DNA of 64,000 bases from Nannocystis punicea (GCF_026965555.1 NZ_CP114040.1:2294001-2358000), one strand, 5' to 3'. Shown: positions 34,690 to 44,845, counted from the stretch's first letter. Numbers and translations: made by a program. Notes: a model not told the origin generated them from the sequence alone.

Positions 34690-36312
<1,623 letters not shown>

Positions 36313-36517
36313 GCGCGCTCGCGCTTGCGCAGGTGCAGGCGCAGGCGCAGGCATGCGTGCAGACGGTGATCGTCATCGGGCTCGCCGGGTCGGTGGTCCT
36401 CGGCGGGTCGATCCGTCGGCGACGGGCGAGGATCGTGGCTCACGCATCGGCGCCGGCAGCGACCTTGCCGCCCGGGGCGCACTTGGGTACTGTGCGCGCG
36501 AGCGGTTTTCAACAGCC

Positions 36518-37222
36518 ATGATGTCTCTCTCTCGTAGCTTCCCCAAGAACGTGTCCCTTGCTCTCGCGCTGGCCGTTGCGGCCGGTTCGTTCGCGGCGTC
36601 CGGCTGCGGCGGCAGCGGATCCCGCCGCAAGGGGAAGCAGTCCGAGGCGCGGCAGTGGATCGACAATCCGAGCAGCGGCAAGAAAGAGGGCAACATCATC
36701 AAGATCCCTCAGATCGGCCTCGAGTTCGAGATCCCCGACACCCTCTACGTGTTCAAGAACTGCGAGGAGACCGGCCACTCCAAGGGTGAGCTCGAGAGCA
36801 ACCCGGAGTGGGTGACCGTGGCGTCCTGCTCGTCGGCCGGCACCTCGAGCTCCGACGAGGACCTCGGCGCCAGCGCGTCGTCCGACAGCGAGATGATCGC
36901 GCTGACCTTCTACCTGGCGCCCAAGGAGCGGCCCGTCGACGAGCGCGCGGTCGCCTTCTACCGCAACCAGTACCAGGAGCGCGGCCTCAGCATCGAGGAC
37001 CTGTCGTTCAACGACGGCTACTTCGACAAGACCGGCATCTACGCCAAGCTGCAGGTGACCGACGAGTCGGGCAACGCGACCCGCGAGATCCAGCAGTTCA
37101 TGTTCCCGTACGGCGATGTGCTCTACATCGCCCGCATGGAGTACCCGTACGGCGACACCCGCGCGATCGCGCAGGACTGGAAGTCGATCATGCCGTACTT
37201 CCGCGTGTCGCTGCAGCGCTGA
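36518..37222 (+). CDS. Lipoprotein of unknown function
   Basis: This is a 234-residue exported lipoprotein with lipobox AASGC and a short basic stretch (SRRKGKQS). A domain follows that contains KIPQIGLEFEIPDTLYVFKNCEE, MIALTFYLAPKERPVDERAV and MFPYGDVLYIARMEYPYGDTRAI. The composition is less repetitive than that of the other lipoproteins here. I do not recognise the family. A TACTGT hexamer 24 bases upstream suggests a short leader in this case. An intrinsic terminator-like hairpin follows at 37250-37278. Confidence 0.75.
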   Translation: MMSLSRSFPKNVSLALALAVAAGSFAASGCGGSGSRRKGKQSEARQWIDNPSSGKKEGNIIKIPQIGLEFEIPDTLYVFKNCEETGHSKGELESNPEWVTVASCSSAGTSSSDEDLGASASSDSEMIALTFYLAPKERPVDERAVAFYRNQYQERGLSIEDLSFNDGYFDKTGIYAKLQVTDESGNATREIQQFMFPYGDVLYIARMEYPYGDTRAIAQDWKSIMPYFRVSLQR

Positions 37223-37249
37223 GCGGGCCGCCGGGGACGCGATGACGAG

Positions 37250-37278
37250 AGAGCCGCCCGTCGACGACGGGCGGCTCT
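37250..37278 (+). terminator. Intrinsic terminator-like hairpin
   Basis: Perfect 13-bp arms AGAGCCGCCCGTC and GACGGGCGGCTCT flank a 3-base loop, followed by TCGTTT. It lies 28 bases after the lipoprotein stop. Confidence 0.7.
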
Positions 37279-37310
37279 TCGTTTGGTCGATGCGGCGGGT
37301 GCCTCTGGAG

Positions 37311-37370
37311 ATATGTCCACAGGGGAATGTCTCGACGGACATGCCCCTCAGGTCATGTCCCGCGGGACAT
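37311..37370. repeat. CATGTCC-family cluster between convergent genes
   Basis: Several half-sites end in a perfect 16-bp palindrome, ATGTCCCGCGGGACAT (37355-37370), that runs into the map stop codon. It lies beyond the classical hairpin at 37250-37278. Confidence 0.8.
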
Positions 37371-38161
37371 CAGCTGGCGCGGGCCCAGCTGGGCCGCCAG
37401 GAGGCGTCGCGCAGGGTGAGGACCTCGAAGCCGTGGTCGGTGACGAGGATGGTGTGCTCGACCTGGGCGCTCCACTTGCTGTCCTTGGTGACGGCGGTCC
37501 AGCCGTCGGCCAGGATGTCGCAGTGGGGGGTGCCGAGGTTGATCATCGGCTCGATGGTGAAGGTCATGCCCGGCTTCATGCGCAGGCCGTTGCCGCGCTT
37601 GCCGACGTGCGAGACCTGCGGCGGCATGTGGAACTCGCGGCCGATGCCGTGGCCGCAGAAGGCCTCGACGACGCCGTAGCCGTGGCGGCCGTGGGCGAAC
37701 TCGTAGATCGCCGCGCCGATGTCGCCGATCCGCTTGGTCGGCCCGACCTCGGCGATGCCCAGCCACAGCGACTCGCGGGTGACGTCGACCAGCTGCTGCG
37801 CCTCGGGGCTGGTGCTGCCGCCGACGATGAACATGTCGGAGCAGTCGCCGAAGTAGCCGTCGAGGGTGGTGGTGATGTCGATGTTGACGATGTCGCCGGC
37901 GGCGAGGACACGGTCGCCCGGGATCCCGTGGCAGATGACCTCGTTGACGGAGGTGCAGATCGAGCGCGGGAAGCCCTTGTAATTGAGCGGCGACGGATAG
38001 GCGCCGTGGCTGACGATGTACTCGTGGCAGATCTTGTCGAGCTGGCCGGTAGTGACGCCGGGGACGACGTGCGGGGCGATATGATCGAGCACCGAGGCCG
38101 CCAGCCGGCACGTGGCCCGCATCTTCTCGATGTCACGCTTGCTCTTGATCTCGACTGCCAC
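37370..38161 (-). CDS. map: Type I methionine aminopeptidase
   Basis: This 263-residue metalloprotease removes initiator methionine. The metal ligands are in DIVNIDITTTLDGYFGDCSD (two Asp), GHGIGREFH (His), FTIEPM (Glu) and QVEHTILV (Glu). The substrate His is in NEVICHGIPG. The GTG at 38161 gives the normal N-terminus (VAVEIKSKRDIEKM). The longer frame upstream is a shadow over the ATPase gene. It is not adjacent to def, its partner in N-terminal processing, which lies 30 kb away. Confidence 0.95.
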   Translation of the reverse strand: MAVEIKSKRDIEKMRATCRLAASVLDHIAPHVVPGVTTGQLDKICHEYIVSHGAYPSPLNYKGFPRSICTSVNEVICHGIPGDRVLAAGDIVNIDITTTLDGYFGDCSDMFIVGGSTSPEAQQLVDVTRESLWLGIAEVGPTKRIGDIGAAIYEFAHGRHGYGVVEAFCGHGIGREFHMPPQVSHVGKRGNGLRMKPGMTFTIEPMINLGTPHCDILADGWTAVTKDSKWSAQVEHTILVTDHGFEVLTLRDASWRPSWARAS

Positions 38162-38321
38162 GTCCGTAATCTCCCGGCCGATCGTGCGCGGAGAATGGTC
38201 GCCAGCGGCGGGGAGGTCAAGGGCGCGTCCGGAGACCTCCCCAGGAGGGCAGGCGCACGTGAGGGTTTGGCGCCTTCTGGTAGCGAGCGGCCCGGGTCTG
38301 TGCCAAGGTTCGCCCCGCCCC

Positions 38322-39287
38322 ATGGCTGTCTCCAGCGCCCCCGCCTCCGGGTTCGGAGCCGTCCTCGATGCCCTCGCCCAGCGCCAGCTGCTGGTCGTCA
38401 GCGGCAAGGGCGGCGTCGGTAGAACGACGGTCGCCGCGCTCCTCGGCCTGTCCCTGGCCCGGCGCGGCCGGCGGGTGCTGGTGGCGACAGTCGGCCTCGA
38501 CGACCGCCTGGCCTGGATGCTCGGTCAACGCACGCTCGCCGAGACGCCGTCGGTCGCAGGCCCCGGCCTCTACATCCAGCGCGTGGTGCCCACGGTGTGC
38601 GTCCGCGAGTACGGGGCGCTGGTGCTGCGCAGCGAGCGGATCGCCGGCGCAGTCTTCGACAGCGCGCCCATCCGTCGCCTCGTCCGCGCAGTGCCCGGCC
38701 TCGACGACTTCGCGGTGCTCGGCAAGATCTGGCACGAGGCGGTGCACGCGCGCAGCTTCGACGTGGTGGTGTTCGACGGGCCGGCGACGGGCCACCTCCG
38801 CTACACGCTCGGGATCCCGCAAGCGATCCTCAAGACGGTCCGCGTCGGCCCGCTGCCGCGCGAGGCCACGCAGATGCAAGCGAGCCTCGAAGACCCGTCG
38901 GTGACGACGGCGGTGCTGGTCGGCCTGCCCGACCGCTGGCCGCTGACCGAGCTGGGCGAGATGGCGGCGTCGCTGCGCAGCGAGTCGCGCGTCAACATCG
39001 GCGGGATCTTCGTCAACGGCACCTGGCCCGAGCTGCCCGCGTTCCAGGCCGGCCCGGCCGAGCTCGACCCCGACGGCCAGGTCGCGCGCACGCTCGCCGC
39101 GACCCGTGTCGTCGCGCAACAGGCGGCCCGCCAGCGCGGTCACGTCGAGGCCTGGCTGGCCGGCGAACAGGCCGCGGGTCGCCGCGTGCCGCCGGTCGTC
39201 TCGCTGCCGTGGCGCTTCCAGGGCTTCGCCGGACTGGCCGACGTCGAAGACGTGCTGGCGACGCTCGAGCCGCGGAGGGCGGCGTGA
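38322..39287 (+). CDS. ArsA/GET3-like ATPase, first of pair
   Basis: This is a 321-residue ATPase. The deviant P-loop GKGGVGRTT (28-36) and the FDVVVFDGPATGHLRYTLGIP segment place it in the ArsA/GET3 group. The Gly-Arg in place of Gly-Lys at the P-loop's last basic position is unusual: the Lys of GKT is Arg here, while the signature Lys near the start of the loop is kept. It ends with a domain containing LPWRFQGFAGLADVEDVLA. A second, more canonical member follows at 39916. Two-subunit GET3-like ATPases are known in actinobacteria, so a heterodimer is likely. The substrate is unknown. Confidence 0.82.
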   Translation: MAVSSAPASGFGAVLDALAQRQLLVVSGKGGVGRTTVAALLGLSLARRGRRVLVATVGLDDRLAWMLGQRTLAETPSVAGPGLYIQRVVPTVCVREYGALVLRSERIAGAVFDSAPIRRLVRAVPGLDDFAVLGKIWHEAVHARSFDVVVFDGPATGHLRYTLGIPQAILKTVRVGPLPREATQMQASLEDPSVTTAVLVGLPDRWPLTELGEMAASLRSESRVNIGGIFVNGTWPELPAFQAGPAELDPDGQVARTLAATRVVAQQAARQRGHVEAWLAGEQAAGRRVPPVVSLPWRFQGFAGLADVEDVLATLEPRRAA

Positions 39288-39303
39288 ATCAGATGGTCAA
39301 TCG

Positions 39304-39345
39304 GACAGGTCCCTCAGGACATGACCTTCAGGACGGGTCGAGCTC
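39304..39345. repeat. CATGTCC-family palindrome between convergent genes
   Basis: CAGGTCC-CTCA-GGACATG (one mismatch) is flanked by further GGACAGG and GGACGGG half-sites. It fills the 40-bp gap between the ATPase and the biotin carrier gene. Confidence 0.7.
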
Positions 39346-39849
39346 GATCAGGGCCTGGCCGGCGTCGACGGCGACGCCCTCGCCGACGTGGACGACCTTG
39401 ACCACGCCCGCGGTGGTGGCCAGGAGCTCGTTCTCCATCTTCATCGCCTCGACGATGACGAGCGGGGTGCCGCGCTCGACGCTCTGGCCGGCGCTGACGA
39501 GCACGCGGACGACCCGGCCGGGCATCGGCGCCTTGACGAGCCCGCCGCCGGCGCCGCCGGTGCGACCGGCCGCGAGGGCGGCGTCACGAGCGGCGGCCTG
39601 GGCGGTGCGGACGTCGAGCGCGACGGCGACGCCGCCGACGGACGCGGCGGTCGGCGAGGCCTGGCCGTCGAGGCTGACGATCCGCTGGGCCGCCTCGCCC
39701 TGCACGCGCACGTGGCTGCGCCCGCCGGCGATCGCGGTGACCTCGTGGGCGACGCCGTCGACGACGACGACCGGCGGGTCGGAGGCGGTCACTCTGGCGA
39801 CGAGCTCGCGCTCGCCGACTCGCACGACAAACTCTCTGCTCGCGCTCAC
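39328..39849 (-). CDS. Biotin carboxyl carrier protein-like
   Basis: This 173-residue protein ends in a biotinyl domain. The acceptor lysine is in EAMKMENELLA, with the typical MPGRVVRVLVSAGQSVERGTPLVI before it. The N-terminal half resembles the linker and BT-like part of carrier subunits of acyl-CoA carboxylases (SREFVVRVGERELVARV). No biotin carboxylase or carboxyltransferase gene is in the window, so its partner is elsewhere. The GTG at 39849 is chosen because TAGTCT lies 8 bases upstream; a GTG at 39888 is the alternative. It lies antisense between two paralogous ATPase genes. Confidence 0.88.
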   Translation of the reverse strand: MSASREFVVRVGERELVARVTASDPPVVVVDGVAHEVTAIAGGRSHVRVQGEAAQRIVSLDGQASPTAASVGGVAVALDVRTAQAAARDAALAAGRTGGAGGGLVKAPMPGRVVRVLVSAGQSVERGTPLVIVEAMKMENELLATTAGVVKVVHVGEGVAVDAGQALIELDPS

Positions 39850-39857
39850 GGTCGGCG

Positions 39858-39863
39858 AGACTA
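39858..39863 (-). promoter_or_regulatory. -10-like hexamer TAGTCT, leaderless type
   Basis: TAGTCT on the minus strand lies 8 bases before the GTG at 39849. The same hexamer precedes the gene starting at 58592. Confidence 0.4.
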
Positions 39864-39915
39864 CGTCATTTCTTTCGGGCGCGTCCACGCCCCGCAGCGG
39901 GACGGTGGTCCGGCG

Positions 39916-41046
39916 ATGACCTCACCCAGACCAGGAGGGGACCCGCTGTCCGCGGGGCCGTCGCGCCGCGTGCTGCTGTGCGTCGGCCCGGGCGGCGTCG
40001 GCAAGACGACCTGCGCGGCGGCGCTGGCGCTCGGGGCGGCGCGCCAGGGCAAGCGCGTGCTGGTGGTGACGATCGACCCGTCGCGCCGGCTGGCGCAGGC
40101 GCTCGGCCAAGACCGGGCCCGCGCCGGCGAGGAGCTGCCGGTGCCGCTGCCGGAGGGCGGGCAGGGCAGCCTGCACGCGCTGCTGCTGGCCCCCGACGTG
40201 GTGTTCGACCGCATCGTCCGCGCCTACGCCGAGACCCCGGCGGCGGCCCGCCAGATCACGCAGAACCCGATCTACCGCGCGATCGCCGAGAACCTCGGCG
40301 GCGCGCTCGAGTACGCGGCGATGGCCCAGCTGCAGATCCTGCACGCGGAGCGCCGCTACGACCTGATCGTGCTCGACACGCCGCCGACCGCCAACGCGAT
40401 CGACTTCCTCAGCGCGCCCGAGCGGATCCACGAGGTCGTGACCAACCCGGCGACGCGGATCCTCACCGGCGGCGGCAAGATCGGCGCGCGCCTGTTAGGG
40501 GTGGGCAACGGGGTGGTGCTGAAGGCCCTCGGGGCGATCGGCGGCGGCGAATTCCTGGCCGAGCTGGGGGCGTTCCTGCGCGACTTCTCCGGGGTGTTAT
40601 CCGCCTTCCAGCAGCGCGGCGGCGACTTCTCGACGTTGCTCACGTCGCCCGAGACGGGGGTGGTGCTGGCGACGTCCGCCTCGCCGCTCAGCGTGCGCGA
40701 GGCGCTCGACTTCCTCCGCGTGCTCCACGAGCGCGGCCTGCGGGTCGACAGCGTGGTCCTCAACCGCGTGCTGCCGCCGTTCCCGCCGCCGCCGCCGCCG
40801 GAGGCGGTCCGGGCGACGCTGGCGGAGCAGGTGGAGCCGGCTGTCCTCGAGGACATGTTGCAGCGGGTGCTCGGCGTGTACGCCGGCCTGCGCGTCCAGG
40901 GCGAGCAGTCGGTCGCGGCCGGGCAGGCGCTGACCGGCGCCTACCCGCGCCTGCCGCTGTGGCTGCTGCCGCTGCGCGACCCGGCGCCGACCTCCGTCGA
41001 CGACCTGGCCCAGCTGGTGGCCCAGTTCGTCCGCTGGGGCAGCTGA
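39916..41046 (+). CDS. ArsA/GET3-like ATPase, second of pair
   Basis: This is a 376-residue ATPase with P-loop GPGGVGKTT (24-32), switch-like VTIDPSRRLAQALG and YDLIVLDTPPTANAIDFLSAP. It also has RDFSGVLSAFQQRGGDFSTLL, typical of bacterial GET3-like proteins. Together with the first ATPase it recalls the mycobacterial two-gene GET3-like pair. The biotin carrier gene between them runs the other way, so the pair is not one operon. It may act on tail-anchored or envelope proteins by analogy, but no substrate is indicated. The 3' gap has a dense palindrome cluster. Confidence 0.87.
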   Translation: MTSPRPGGDPLSAGPSRRVLLCVGPGGVGKTTCAAALALGAARQGKRVLVVTIDPSRRLAQALGQDRARAGEELPVPLPEGGQGSLHALLLAPDVVFDRIVRAYAETPAAARQITQNPIYRAIAENLGGALEYAAMAQLQILHAERRYDLIVLDTPPTANAIDFLSAPERIHEVVTNPATRILTGGGKIGARLLGVGNGVVLKALGAIGGGEFLAELGAFLRDFSGVLSAFQQRGGDFSTLLTSPETGVVLATSASPLSVREALDFLRVLHERGLRVDSVVLNRVLPPFPPPPPPEAVRATLAEQVEPAVLEDMLQRVLGVYAGLRVQGEQSVAAGQALTGAYPRLPLWLLPLRDPAPTSVDDLAQLVAQFVRWGS

Positions 41047-41066
41047 GCGCGAATGGCTGTGCAGTC

Positions 41067-41121
41067 CGAACAGGCATGTTCGAGAGGACATTCCTGAACA
41101 GGCATGTCCTTTCGGACATGT
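41067..41121. repeat. CATGTCC-family cluster between convergent genes
   Basis: It contains CATGTTC and GGACATT half-sites and the cleanest example in the window: CATGTCC-TTTC-GGACATG at 41103-41120 (perfect 7-bp stem). It continues into the hairpin at 41127-41155. Confidence 0.9.
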
Positions 41122-41126
41122 ACAAA

Positions 41127-41155
41127 GGGGCATGCTCTCGACGAGAGCACGCCCC
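41127..41155. terminator. Bidirectional terminator-like hairpin
   Basis: The 13-bp arms GGGGCATGCTCTC and GAGAGCACGCCCC (one A-C mismatch) flank a 3-base loop. The left arm contains a palindrome-family CATGCTC. It lies between the convergent ATPase and tcdA genes and has no long T-tract. Confidence 0.55.
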
Positions 41156-41173
41156 CTGTTCATGACGAGGAAT

Positions 41174-42082
41174 TCAGAGCGGCTGGGCGAGCAGGGTGCG
41201 GACGGCCGCGCTGGCGCACGCGAGGCCGAAGGCGCCGGTGACGAAGCTGGCGGTGCCGTAGATGACGTTGCGGTGCATGCAGCCGTGGAGGTCGTTCTCG
41301 CCCTGGGGGCAGACGCAGCGGAAGCCCTCGCCGCCGTCGTAGTCGAGCTCGAGCGGGTCGCGGGCGGGCTCGGGCGAGTAGACGGCGGGGATCCCCCACG
41401 ACTCCTTGTCGCGGTGGGGGAACTCGTGGTGCTTGCGCAGCAGCTTGCGCGTGGCGGCCAGGAAGGGATCGTTCTCGACGGCGTTGAGGTCGGCGATCCG
41501 GATCTGCGTCGGGTCCATCCGGCCCGACGCGCCGCCCGAGACGACCAGCGAGATCTGTCGCTTGCGACAGGTGGAGATCAGGTGCGTCTTCGCGGCCAGG
41601 TTGTCGATCGCGTCGACGACCAGGTCGGGCCCGCCGGCCAGCAGGTCGTCGCTCGCGGCGGCGTTGTAGAACTCCTGGCGCGGCACGACCTCGCAGCGCG
41701 GGTTGATGAGCCGCAGGCGCTCGGCCATGACCGCGGCCTTGGGCTTGCCGGTGGTGCCGCGCACCGCGTGCAGCTGGCGGTTGGCGTTGGTCACGCAGAT
41801 CAGGTCGAAGTCGACGATCGTGAGCTTGCCGACGCCGCTGCGCGCCAGCGACTCGGCGGCCCAGCTGCCGACGCCGCCGAGGCCGACGACCATCACGTGG
41901 CTGCCGAACAGCCGCTGCATGCCGGCGTCGCCGACGAGCCGTCCCATGCGGTCGAAGCGGCGGTGGAGCTTGTAGGTGCTGGTCTCGTCGTCGGCGACGG
42001 CCGGGGCGGCGTCGGCGACGGCCGGGGCGGCGGCCTTCCGCGCGGGGAACAGGCCGGCGCTCGGGATGAACTGCGTGGTCAT
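41174..42082 (-). CDS. tcdA: tRNA threonylcarbamoyladenosine dehydratase
   Basis: This is a 302-residue ThiF/MoeB-type enzyme that cyclises t6A to ct6A in tRNA using ATP. The family signature HRRFDRMGRLVGDAGMQRLF is followed by the nucleotide site VVGLGGVGSWAAESLARSGVG and VDFDLICVTNANRQ. The catalytic-type region NYDGGEG-like and CVCPQGEN is recognisable. The first 32 residues are an extra Ala/Pro/Asp-rich stretch made by a local DNA duplication (42001-42036). TATACT lies 11 bases before the ATG. It acts downstream of Sua5, whose gene is at the left end of the window. Confidence 0.92.
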   Translation of the reverse strand: MTTQFIPSAGLFPARKAAAPAVADAAPAVADDETSTYKLHRRFDRMGRLVGDAGMQRLFGSHVMVVGLGGVGSWAAESLARSGVGKLTIVDFDLICVTNANRQLHAVRGTTGKPKAAVMAERLRLINPRCEVVPRQEFYNAAASDDLLAGGPDLVVDAIDNLAAKTHLISTCRKRQISLVVSGGASGRMDPTQIRIADLNAVENDPFLAATRKLLRKHHEFPHRDKESWGIPAVYSPEPARDPLELDYDGGEGFRCVCPQGENDLHGCMHRNVIYGTASFVTGAFGLACASAAVRTLLAQPL

Positions 42083-42093
42083 GGCGAGGCCGG

Positions 42094-42099
42094 AGTATA
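42094..42099 (-). promoter_or_regulatory. -10-like hexamer TATACT for tcdA
   Basis: TATACT, five of six matches to TATAAT, lies on the minus strand 11 bases before the tcdA ATG. Confidence 0.45.
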
Positions 42100-42125
42100 G
42101 AGGTCCGGTCCCGCGGGTCGAGGGC

Positions 42126-42422
42126 TCAGCCGCACCGCTCGGCGTCAGCCAACGTACGCGCCGCCATCACACACTTGGCGTGACGCGCGTAGACGAGCTT
42201 GCCGCGCAGCTGGAGCAGCGCCTCGGCCTGTTTGCGACAGCCGAGGCGGTACTGGTCGAGCAGGTTCTCGACCGCCTCGCCGTGCTCGCCGCCGGCCTCG
42301 GCGCGCAGGATGTCGGCCTTGCGCTGACACACTTCATGCGGCGCGGGGGCGCGGACGAAGGCGATCCACAGCGCCGCGAGCAGCGCGAGGAAGAGGGTGA
42401 CGAAGGTGGCCGCGAGCTTCAT
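42126..42422 (-). CDS. Small exported or membrane-anchored protein
   Basis: This 98-residue protein has a strong N-terminal hydrophobic helix (LAATFVTLFLALLAALWIAFV). A helical domain follows with four Cys, including VCQRKADIL and RLGCRKQAEALLQ. The ATG has GAGGAG 8 bases upstream. It lies downstream of the SspB-like gene in the same direction. The function is unknown. Confidence 0.65.
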   Translation of the reverse strand: MKLAATFVTLFLALLAALWIAFVRAPAPHEVCQRKADILRAEAGGEHGEAVENLLDQYRLGCRKQAEALLQLRGKLVYARHAKCVMAARTLADAERCG

Positions 42423-42557
42423 GGCCGGGCTCCTCTGGGGCGAAGGGTGAGCGCCAGGTCAGGCGGCCGTGCGCCGGCCGACCGGGCTGTGGTGCGAGCG
42501 CGGCGATCGTCGCAAGGTCGCGATCGCGGTGAAGAACGATCGTGCCACGTCGGCCGA

Positions 42558-43100
42558 TCAACCGCCGCCGTCGATGACGCGGAAGGCCGCGCGCCGCTTC
42601 TTGGCCTGATCGTCGCTCGGGCTGGGCGCGGCGGCGGGCGGTGCGGCTTCGGCCACGGCCGGCTCCTCCGCGGCAGGCTCGGCCTCGACGCGCCGCAGCT
42701 CGGGCTTGGGCTCGGCCGGCGGCTCGATCTTGCTGATCGCGTTGTCGAAGGCCGGGGTCGGCTGCTGACCGGCAGCCTGACGCTTGACGGACTCGGGGAC
42801 GTGGCGGTCGAGGACGATGCCGCGGCCGGTCGAACGGTCGGTGACGATATAGATCGACTCCCAGGGGAACGAGCAGCGGGTCACGTGCCCGCCGAACGAG
42901 AGATCGGCCGCGAGACCGGTCTCGCCGAACACGAGGTCGAGCGGATAGCTGGCGTCGAGGTCGATGATGAGCCGCTCTCGCCACTGCTGGCGGATGAAGT
43001 CCGGCACCGTCACGGAGGCGTGGGTCGCGTCGACGTGAAGGCGTGGGCAGCGACCAGCCGCGTACAGCGACTCGATGACACTCTGGACAGGGTGCACCAT
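42558..43100 (-). CDS. sspB: SspB-like ClpXP adaptor
   Basis: This is a 180-residue protein. The N-terminal domain (LIIDLDASYPLDLVFGETGLAADLSFGG, then SFPWESIYIVTDRSTGRGIVL) has the layout of SspB, which tethers ssrA-tagged or other substrates to ClpXP. A Pro/Ala/Glu linker of about 60 residues leads to a short basic-hydrophobic C-terminus (KKRRAAFRVIDGGG). This matches the position of the ClpX-binding tail of SspB. It ends in extra Gly residues that the classical tail lacks. TAGCTT lies 9 bases before the ATG. Confidence 0.78.
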   Translation of the reverse strand: MVHPVQSVIESLYAAGRCPRLHVDATHASVTVPDFIRQQWRERLIIDLDASYPLDLVFGETGLAADLSFGGHVTRCSFPWESIYIVTDRSTGRGIVLDRHVPESVKRQAAGQQPTPAFDNAISKIEPPAEPKPELRRVEAEPAAEEPAVAEAAPPAAAPSPSDDQAKKRRAAFRVIDGGG

Positions 43101-43109
43101 GGCCCGCCT

Positions 43110-43115
43110 AAGCTA
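43110..43115 (-). promoter_or_regulatory. -10-like hexamer TAGCTT, leaderless type
   Basis: TAGCTT on the minus strand lies 9 bases before the ATG of the SspB-like gene. Confidence 0.35.
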
Positions 43116-43340
43116 GCGGAAGTCGACCGGACTGGCGAGGGTCGCGGCCTTTTCCGCGCGGCGCCGGGGCCACCACCGCGGGCCCGCAGCTCGCTTCGGC
43201 GGTGGCTCGTCCGTGGCGGCGCGTCGCAAGTCCGCTCGCCGCGCAGCCCGTTGCTCAGCGTCCGCGTGTCCGCACGGCCGCCCCCGCCAGGCTCGATTTG
43301 CCCCCGACCGGCGCGGGCGTGCTAAGCTGAAATCAGCCCG

Positions 43341-43496
43341 ATGCAGATCCACGGCCCCGGTTATTGCTCCTGCCACGCGCCCTCGCCCGCGACGCCGGGC
43401 GCGGCGCCGTCGACCGGGTTCTTCGTGCTCATCCTGTCGCTGTCGCTGGTGCTCATCGGCCTCGTGGTCCAGGGCGTCATCCCGCTGACGTGGTGA
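43341..43496 (+). CDS. Putative 51-residue single-pass membrane protein
   Basis: This short frame has a polar N-terminus with two Cys (GPGYCSCHAPSP) and a Pro/Ala spacer. One clear membrane helix (FFVLILSLSLVLIGLVVQGV) is followed by the end PLTW. A TAAGCT hexamer lies 12 bases before the ATG. Evidence is limited to composition and hydrophobicity. Confidence 0.45.
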   Translation: MQIHGPGYCSCHAPSPATPGAAPSTGFFVLILSLSLVLIGLVVQGVIPLTW

Positions 43497-43576
43497 CCCA
43501 GTGAGGCCGCACGACGGCCGCGTACGCGCTCGCGTCGTCGCAACGTGACGACGTTGCGCATGCAAGCGGCGCGCGT

Positions 43577-44764
43577 TCAGCCATTGAAGGCGGCGAGGCC
43601 CGTCAGGGCGCGACCGATCGCCAGAGTGTGGATCTCGTGGGTGCCCTCGTAGGTGTAGACCGTCTCGAGGTTGCACAGGTGCCGCATGATGTGGAACTCG
43701 CCCATGATGCCGTTGCCGCCGAGCATCGAGCGGGCGGTGCGGGCGGACTCGAGGGCCATGCGCACGTTGTCCCGCTTGAGGTACGAGACCTGCTCGGGGC
43801 TGAGCTTGCCGTCCTGCTTGAGCCGGCCGAAGTGATAGGCGAGCAGGAGGCCCTTGCCGATCTCGTTGTGCAGCTCGACGAGCTTCTGCTGCGTCAGCTG
43901 GAAGCCGGCGATCGGCCGCCCGAACTGGGTGCGCTGCAAGGTGTACTCGCGCGCCCGCTCGTACACGCTCATGGCCGCACCGACGGCGCCCCAGCCGATG
44001 CCGTAGCGGGCCTGCGTGAGGCAGCCGAGCGGGCCCTTGAGGCCCTGCACGCCGGGCAACAGGTTGGCCTTCGGGACGCGCACCTCGTCGAGCACGATCT
44101 CGCCGGTGATCGAGGCGCGCAGGCTGAGCTTGCCGTGGGTCTCCGGGGTCTGCAGGCCGGCCATGCCGCGCTCGACGAGGAAGCCGCGGATCACCGGCGT
44201 GTCGCTGCCGAAGTCGAGCGTCTTGGCCCACACCACCAGCACGTCGGCGATCGGGCTGTTGGTGATCCACATCTTCTGGCCGGACAGCACGTAGTCGCCG
44301 CCGGCCTCGTGCTGGCGGGCGTGGGTGCGCATCGAGCCGGGGTCGCTGCCGCTGTTGGGCTCGGTCAGACCGAAGGCGCCGATGATCTCGCCGCGGGCCA
44401 TGCCGGGCAGCCAGCGCTCGCGCTGGGCCTCGTCGCCGTAGGCGAAGATCGGCCACATCGCCAGCGCCGACTGGACCGAGCAGAAGCTGCGGATCCCGCT
44501 GTCCTGCCGCTCGAGCTCGATCATCGTCAGGCCGTAGGCGACGGGGTTCATGCCGGCGCAGCCGTAGCCGTGCAGCGGGGCGCCGAGGAAGCCCATGGCC
44601 GCGAACTCGGGGATGAGCTCGCGCGGGAAGGTGCCGCGCTCGTAGTGCTGCTCGATGACGGGGGCGATCCGCCGGGTCCCGAAGTCCCGCGCGGCCTGCC
44701 AGGTCAGGCGCTCCTCGTCGGAGAGCAGGTGGTCGATCGACAGCAGGTACGGGACGCCGGACAT
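43577..44764 (-). CDS. Acyl-CoA dehydrogenase, glutaryl-CoA dehydrogenase-like
   Basis: This 395-residue flavoenzyme has the acyl-CoA dehydrogenase motifs GAFGLTEPNSGSDP, KMWITNSPIADVLVVWAK and, at the C-terminus, the catalytic Glu in YEGTHEIHTLAIGRAL. The RSFCSVQSALAMWPI block and the LGGNGIMGEFHIMRHLCNLE stretch favour the glutaryl-CoA dehydrogenase subgroup, which oxidises and decarboxylates glutaryl-CoA in lysine and tryptophan breakdown. It stands alone. No electron-transfer flavoprotein genes are adjacent. Confidence 0.87.
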   Translation of the reverse strand: MSGVPYLLSIDHLLSDEERLTWQAARDFGTRRIAPVIEQHYERGTFPRELIPEFAAMGFLGAPLHGYGCAGMNPVAYGLTMIELERQDSGIRSFCSVQSALAMWPIFAYGDEAQRERWLPGMARGEIIGAFGLTEPNSGSDPGSMRTHARQHEAGGDYVLSGQKMWITNSPIADVLVVWAKTLDFGSDTPVIRGFLVERGMAGLQTPETHGKLSLRASITGEIVLDEVRVPKANLLPGVQGLKGPLGCLTQARYGIGWGAVGAAMSVYERAREYTLQRTQFGRPIAGFQLTQQKLVELHNEIGKGLLLAYHFGRLKQDGKLSPEQVSYLKRDNVRMALESARTARSMLGGNGIMGEFHIMRHLCNLETVYTYEGTHEIHTLAIGRALTGLAAFNG

Positions 44765-44845
44765 CGAGGCGTGTCTACCACGCGCGCCCGGCGGCTCCCG
44801 CGGCCCCGAAGTGAGACTGACACGCTCGCCGGCGCGTGAAGCTCC

